Below, piece by piece: positions 48,642-50,544 of a stretch of 50,544 bases of DNA. The translations under genes and the position numbers were made by a program. Under the pieces are notes generated by a model, which had not been told where the DNA came from, did not search any database, and saw only the letters and a list, made by a program, of their open reading frames with translations. The stretch comes from an uncultured Methylophilaceae bacterium (lineage in GTDB: Bacteria > Pseudomonadota > Gammaproteobacteria > Burkholderiales > Methylophilaceae): NCBI GenBank assembly GCA_903899965.1, contig CAIULB010000004.1, positions 1 to 50,544 of the forward strand. Reading direction: 5' to 3'. The first letter of the stretch is position 1, and every line of letters begins with the position of its first letter.

Positions 48642-48650
48642 TGTGGATAA
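48642..48650 (-). promoter_or_regulatory. DnaA box between rpmH and dnaA
   Basis: TGTGGATAA is the complement of the consensus DnaA box TTATCCACA. It lies upstream of both the rpmH promoter and dnaA and could serve dnaA autoregulation or a part of the origin. The rest of the 266-bp gap (48512-48777) is AT-rich; I see no further perfect box. Confidence 0.75.
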
Positions 48651-48777
48651 GTTTTACTAAACAAGCTAGAATGACTGCAATAATTTTAACAATCAAACAC
48701 CGTCCAAATTTTACATTAAATTGATAAATCAACAAGTTAATAAAATCGATTTGGAATCTTAAGGTTTTTAGTAAGCC

Positions 48778-50184
48778 ATGAACAATTTTTGGGTCGCCTG
48801 CCTTGGACGTTTTCAAGAAGAACTGTCTGCGCAGCAATTTAATACATGGATAAAACCATTACATTACAAGATTGATGAGCAATCATTAACCCTGTTCGCG
48901 CCCAATCGATTTGTTCAGCAGTGGGTGAAGGATAAGTTTTTATCTCGCGTGGTCGACTTTGCCAAGGAAACTCTTCCGCACCCAATCGAAGTCAATGTGG
49001 TTTTACTTGAAAGCTATAACGACGACAACATCAAGAGCATTGAATCCTTTATTGATGGTGGCCCCATAAAAGCTAAGTCTAAGGAAGCGCAATCAGTCGT
49101 TAGTAAGGCTGTTGATAAAAGCGCGCCGAAAGAGCCTGTAGCTAAAAAACATAAGATTTCTGAACACTCAGGCCTAAATCCAGCGTTTAACTTTAATAAC
49201 CTGGTAACCGGTAAAGCCAACCAGTTGGCGCGCGCGGCCGCATTACAGATCGCTGAAAACCCAGGCAACACCTACAACCCGCTATTCATTTACGGCGGGG
49301 TGGGGCTAGGTAAGACGCACTTGCTGCAGGCGATTGGGAATCACCTCAAAGAGTTGCGCCCTGAGGCGAAGATTAAATATTTACACGCAGAACGTTATGT
49401 CTCTGACGTGGTAAAAGCATACGAGCACAAGGCGTTTGATGAATTTAAGCGCCTGTACCACTCACTTGATATGTTGCTCATCGATGATATTCAGTTCTTT
49501 GCGAAGAAGACCCGTACGCAGGAGGAGTTCTTCTACGCGTTCAACACACTGATTGAATCTAAGAAGCAAATCATCATCACCTGCGACACCTATCCGAAAG
49601 AGATTGCGGATATGGAGGAGCGGCTAAGAACAAGATTTAGCTGGGGATTAACCGTTGCTGTTGAGCCGCCAGAGCTGGAGATGCGCGTCGCCATTTTGCT
49701 TAAAAAGGCGGAGGAAGCAAACATCGCGCTCACCGAAGAGGTCGCGTTCTTTGTCGCTAAGCAGATCAGATCAAGTGTGCGTGAGTTAGAGGGTGCACTC
49801 AACCGTATTGTAGCGATGTCTAAGTTTACAGGTCACCAGATTGATGTGAGCTTGGCAAAAGAGGCATTAAAGGACTTGATTGCGGTCCGTGGTCGTCAAA
49901 TCACCATCGAGTACATCCAAAAGACGGTGGCAGATTACTACAAGATCAAAGTGGCTGAGATGTACAGTAAGAAGCGTACACGCAACTTTGCAAGACCAAG
50001 ACAGATCGCCATGGCTTTAACACGTGAACTCACCAACCACAGTTTCCCAGAGATTGGGGAGGCTTTTGGAAGTCGCCATCACACAACTGTGATGCATGCG
50101 TGTGATGAGATAGAGCAGTTAAGACAAAACGATCAAACCATTGCTAGAGACATTGCATTTTTAGTGCAGGTGATTCGAGATTAA
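48778..50184 (+). CDS. dnaA: Chromosomal replication initiator DnaA
   Basis: AAA+ ATPase that binds DnaA boxes and melts the origin. The 468-aa protein has domain I (NFWVACLGRFQEELSAQQFNTWIKPL), a short linker, and domain III with Walker A YGGVGLGKTHLLQAIGNH and Walker B LLIDDIQFF. Domain IV carries the DNA-binding signature FGSRHHTTVMHACDEIEQL. It is the only rightward gene near the origin. DnaA boxes lie on both sides, so autoregulation is likely. Confidence 0.98.
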   Translation: MNNFWVACLGRFQEELSAQQFNTWIKPLHYKIDEQSLTLFAPNRFVQQWVKDKFLSRVVDFAKETLPHPIEVNVVLLESYNDDNIKSIESFIDGGPIKAKSKEAQSVVSKAVDKSAPKEPVAKKHKISEHSGLNPAFNFNNLVTGKANQLARAAALQIAENPGNTYNPLFIYGGVGLGKTHLLQAIGNHLKELRPEAKIKYLHAERYVSDVVKAYEHKAFDEFKRLYHSLDMLLIDDIQFFAKKTRTQEEFFYAFNTLIESKKQIIITCDTYPKEIADMEERLRTRFSWGLTVAVEPPELEMRVAILLKKAEEANIALTEEVAFFVAKQIRSSVRELEGALNRIVAMSKFTGHQIDVSLAKEALKDLIAVRGRQITIEYIQKTVADYYKIKVAEMYSKKRTRNFARPRQIAMALTRELTNHSFPEIGEAFGSRHHTTVMHACDEIEQLRQNDQTIARDIAFLVQVIRD

Positions 50185-50394
50185 AATTGCTGTGCTTATG
50201 TTGTAGATAAGGTGTGGATGAAAATTGCATCTAACGTTATTTAATTAAAACGTATAAAATGTTAACAAATTATCCACAAGATTTTATTGAGTTTTACTAT
50301 GGTTTTATTGATGTGTAATGTAATGATTTAACTACAAAAAAATACATATCAACAGATTTTTCGATTATTACTATTATTTTTAGCGTCAGCTGAA
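50185..50394. other. Probable replication origin (oriC) downstream of dnaA
   Basis: A gene-free, strongly AT-rich stretch after dnaA contains a perfect DnaA box TTATCCACA at 50270-50278 and two near-consensus boxes in the opposite orientation, TGTAGATAA at 50202-50210 and TGTGGATGA at 50213-50221. Long A/T runs after the boxes (about 50279-50390) could be the unwinding element. Position beside dnaA, the nearby parS sites and leftward gene polarity all agree. Confidence 0.75.
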
Positions 50395-50544
50395 ATGGCT
50401 TATTCCCAATTAGTCCAAGCGAGCCAGGTAGTACCAAATCCAAGAAGTTCAAAGTTTAGGGTACAATTTGATTATTTTAATAATTGGCGATGTCGACTGC
50501 GATCAAAGACACCATTATTAAAGTCACAATTTGACCGACTGCAG
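50395..50544 (+). other. Open frame running off the window end (unidentified)
   Basis: From ATG 50395 a frame of 50 codons stays open to the last base. The translation (containing VVPNPRSSKFRVQFDYFNNW and ending KSQFDRLQ) does not match any family I recognise. It does not clearly fit the N-terminus of DnaN, the expected next gene. There is no good ribosome-binding site. A -10-like TACAAT at 50462-50467 suggests this may instead be the promoter region of a gene starting beyond the window. Recorded because it fills the final 150 bp. Confidence 0.2.

Overview
This window reads as the origin-proximal part of a betaproteobacterial chromosome. Gene content and order (rpmH-rnpA-yidD-yidC-mnmE, mnmG-rsmG-parA-parB, atpIBEFHAGDC, glmU-glmS, gltBD-hemE, thiD-thiE-hemL) and protein sequence style suggest Nitrosomonadales, most likely Methylophilaceae (Methylotenera-like). 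That placement is inference, since no database search was possible.

Positions 1-9958 are an AT-richer accessory region. It opens with the 3' end of an IS256-family transposase and its terminal repeat, which truncate an unknown gene. Next come a palindrome-studded non-coding stretch, a minimal 188-aa tyrosine recombinase with all six catalytic residues, and a BrnT/BrnA toxin-antitoxin pair flanked by two nearly identical 73-bp structured direct repeats. A complete IS3-family element (2271-3498) follows and has removed the 5' end of a WYL-domain regulator gene. The rest (4259-9986) is a compact, mostly leftward integrative-element module: a P4-type integrase beside a tRNA-Gly 3' fragment (att site), a small unknown protein, an AlpA-like regulator, a 224-aa unknown protein, a family A DNA polymerase with 3'-5' exonuclease domain, a winged-helix-like protein and a Cys/His-rich small protein. 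The intact tRNA-Gly should lie left of the window.

Positions 10091-31816 are core metabolism and housekeeping: thiamine and haem synthesis (thiD, thiE, hemL, hemE), glutamate synthase (gltB, gltD) behind a two-hairpin leader, primosome helicase (priA), argS, a SPOR-domain protein, a DsbA-type oxidoreductase, an SDR enzyme, a UPF0126-type membrane protein, an OpgB/LTA-synthase-like enzyme, and glmS and glmU, which make UDP-GlcNAc.

Positions 31933-50544 are the replication-origin neighbourhood: the whole ATP synthase operon, parAB with rsmG and mnmG, two perfect parS sites (one inside a cytochrome b coding sequence), an SHP-like c-type cytochrome with its b-type partner, mnmE-yidC-yidD-rnpA-rpmH, dnaA, and a DnaA-box-containing, AT-rich region after dnaA that is the probable oriC. 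Nearly all genes between glmS and rpmH point leftward, away from this origin, and so are co-directional with replication.
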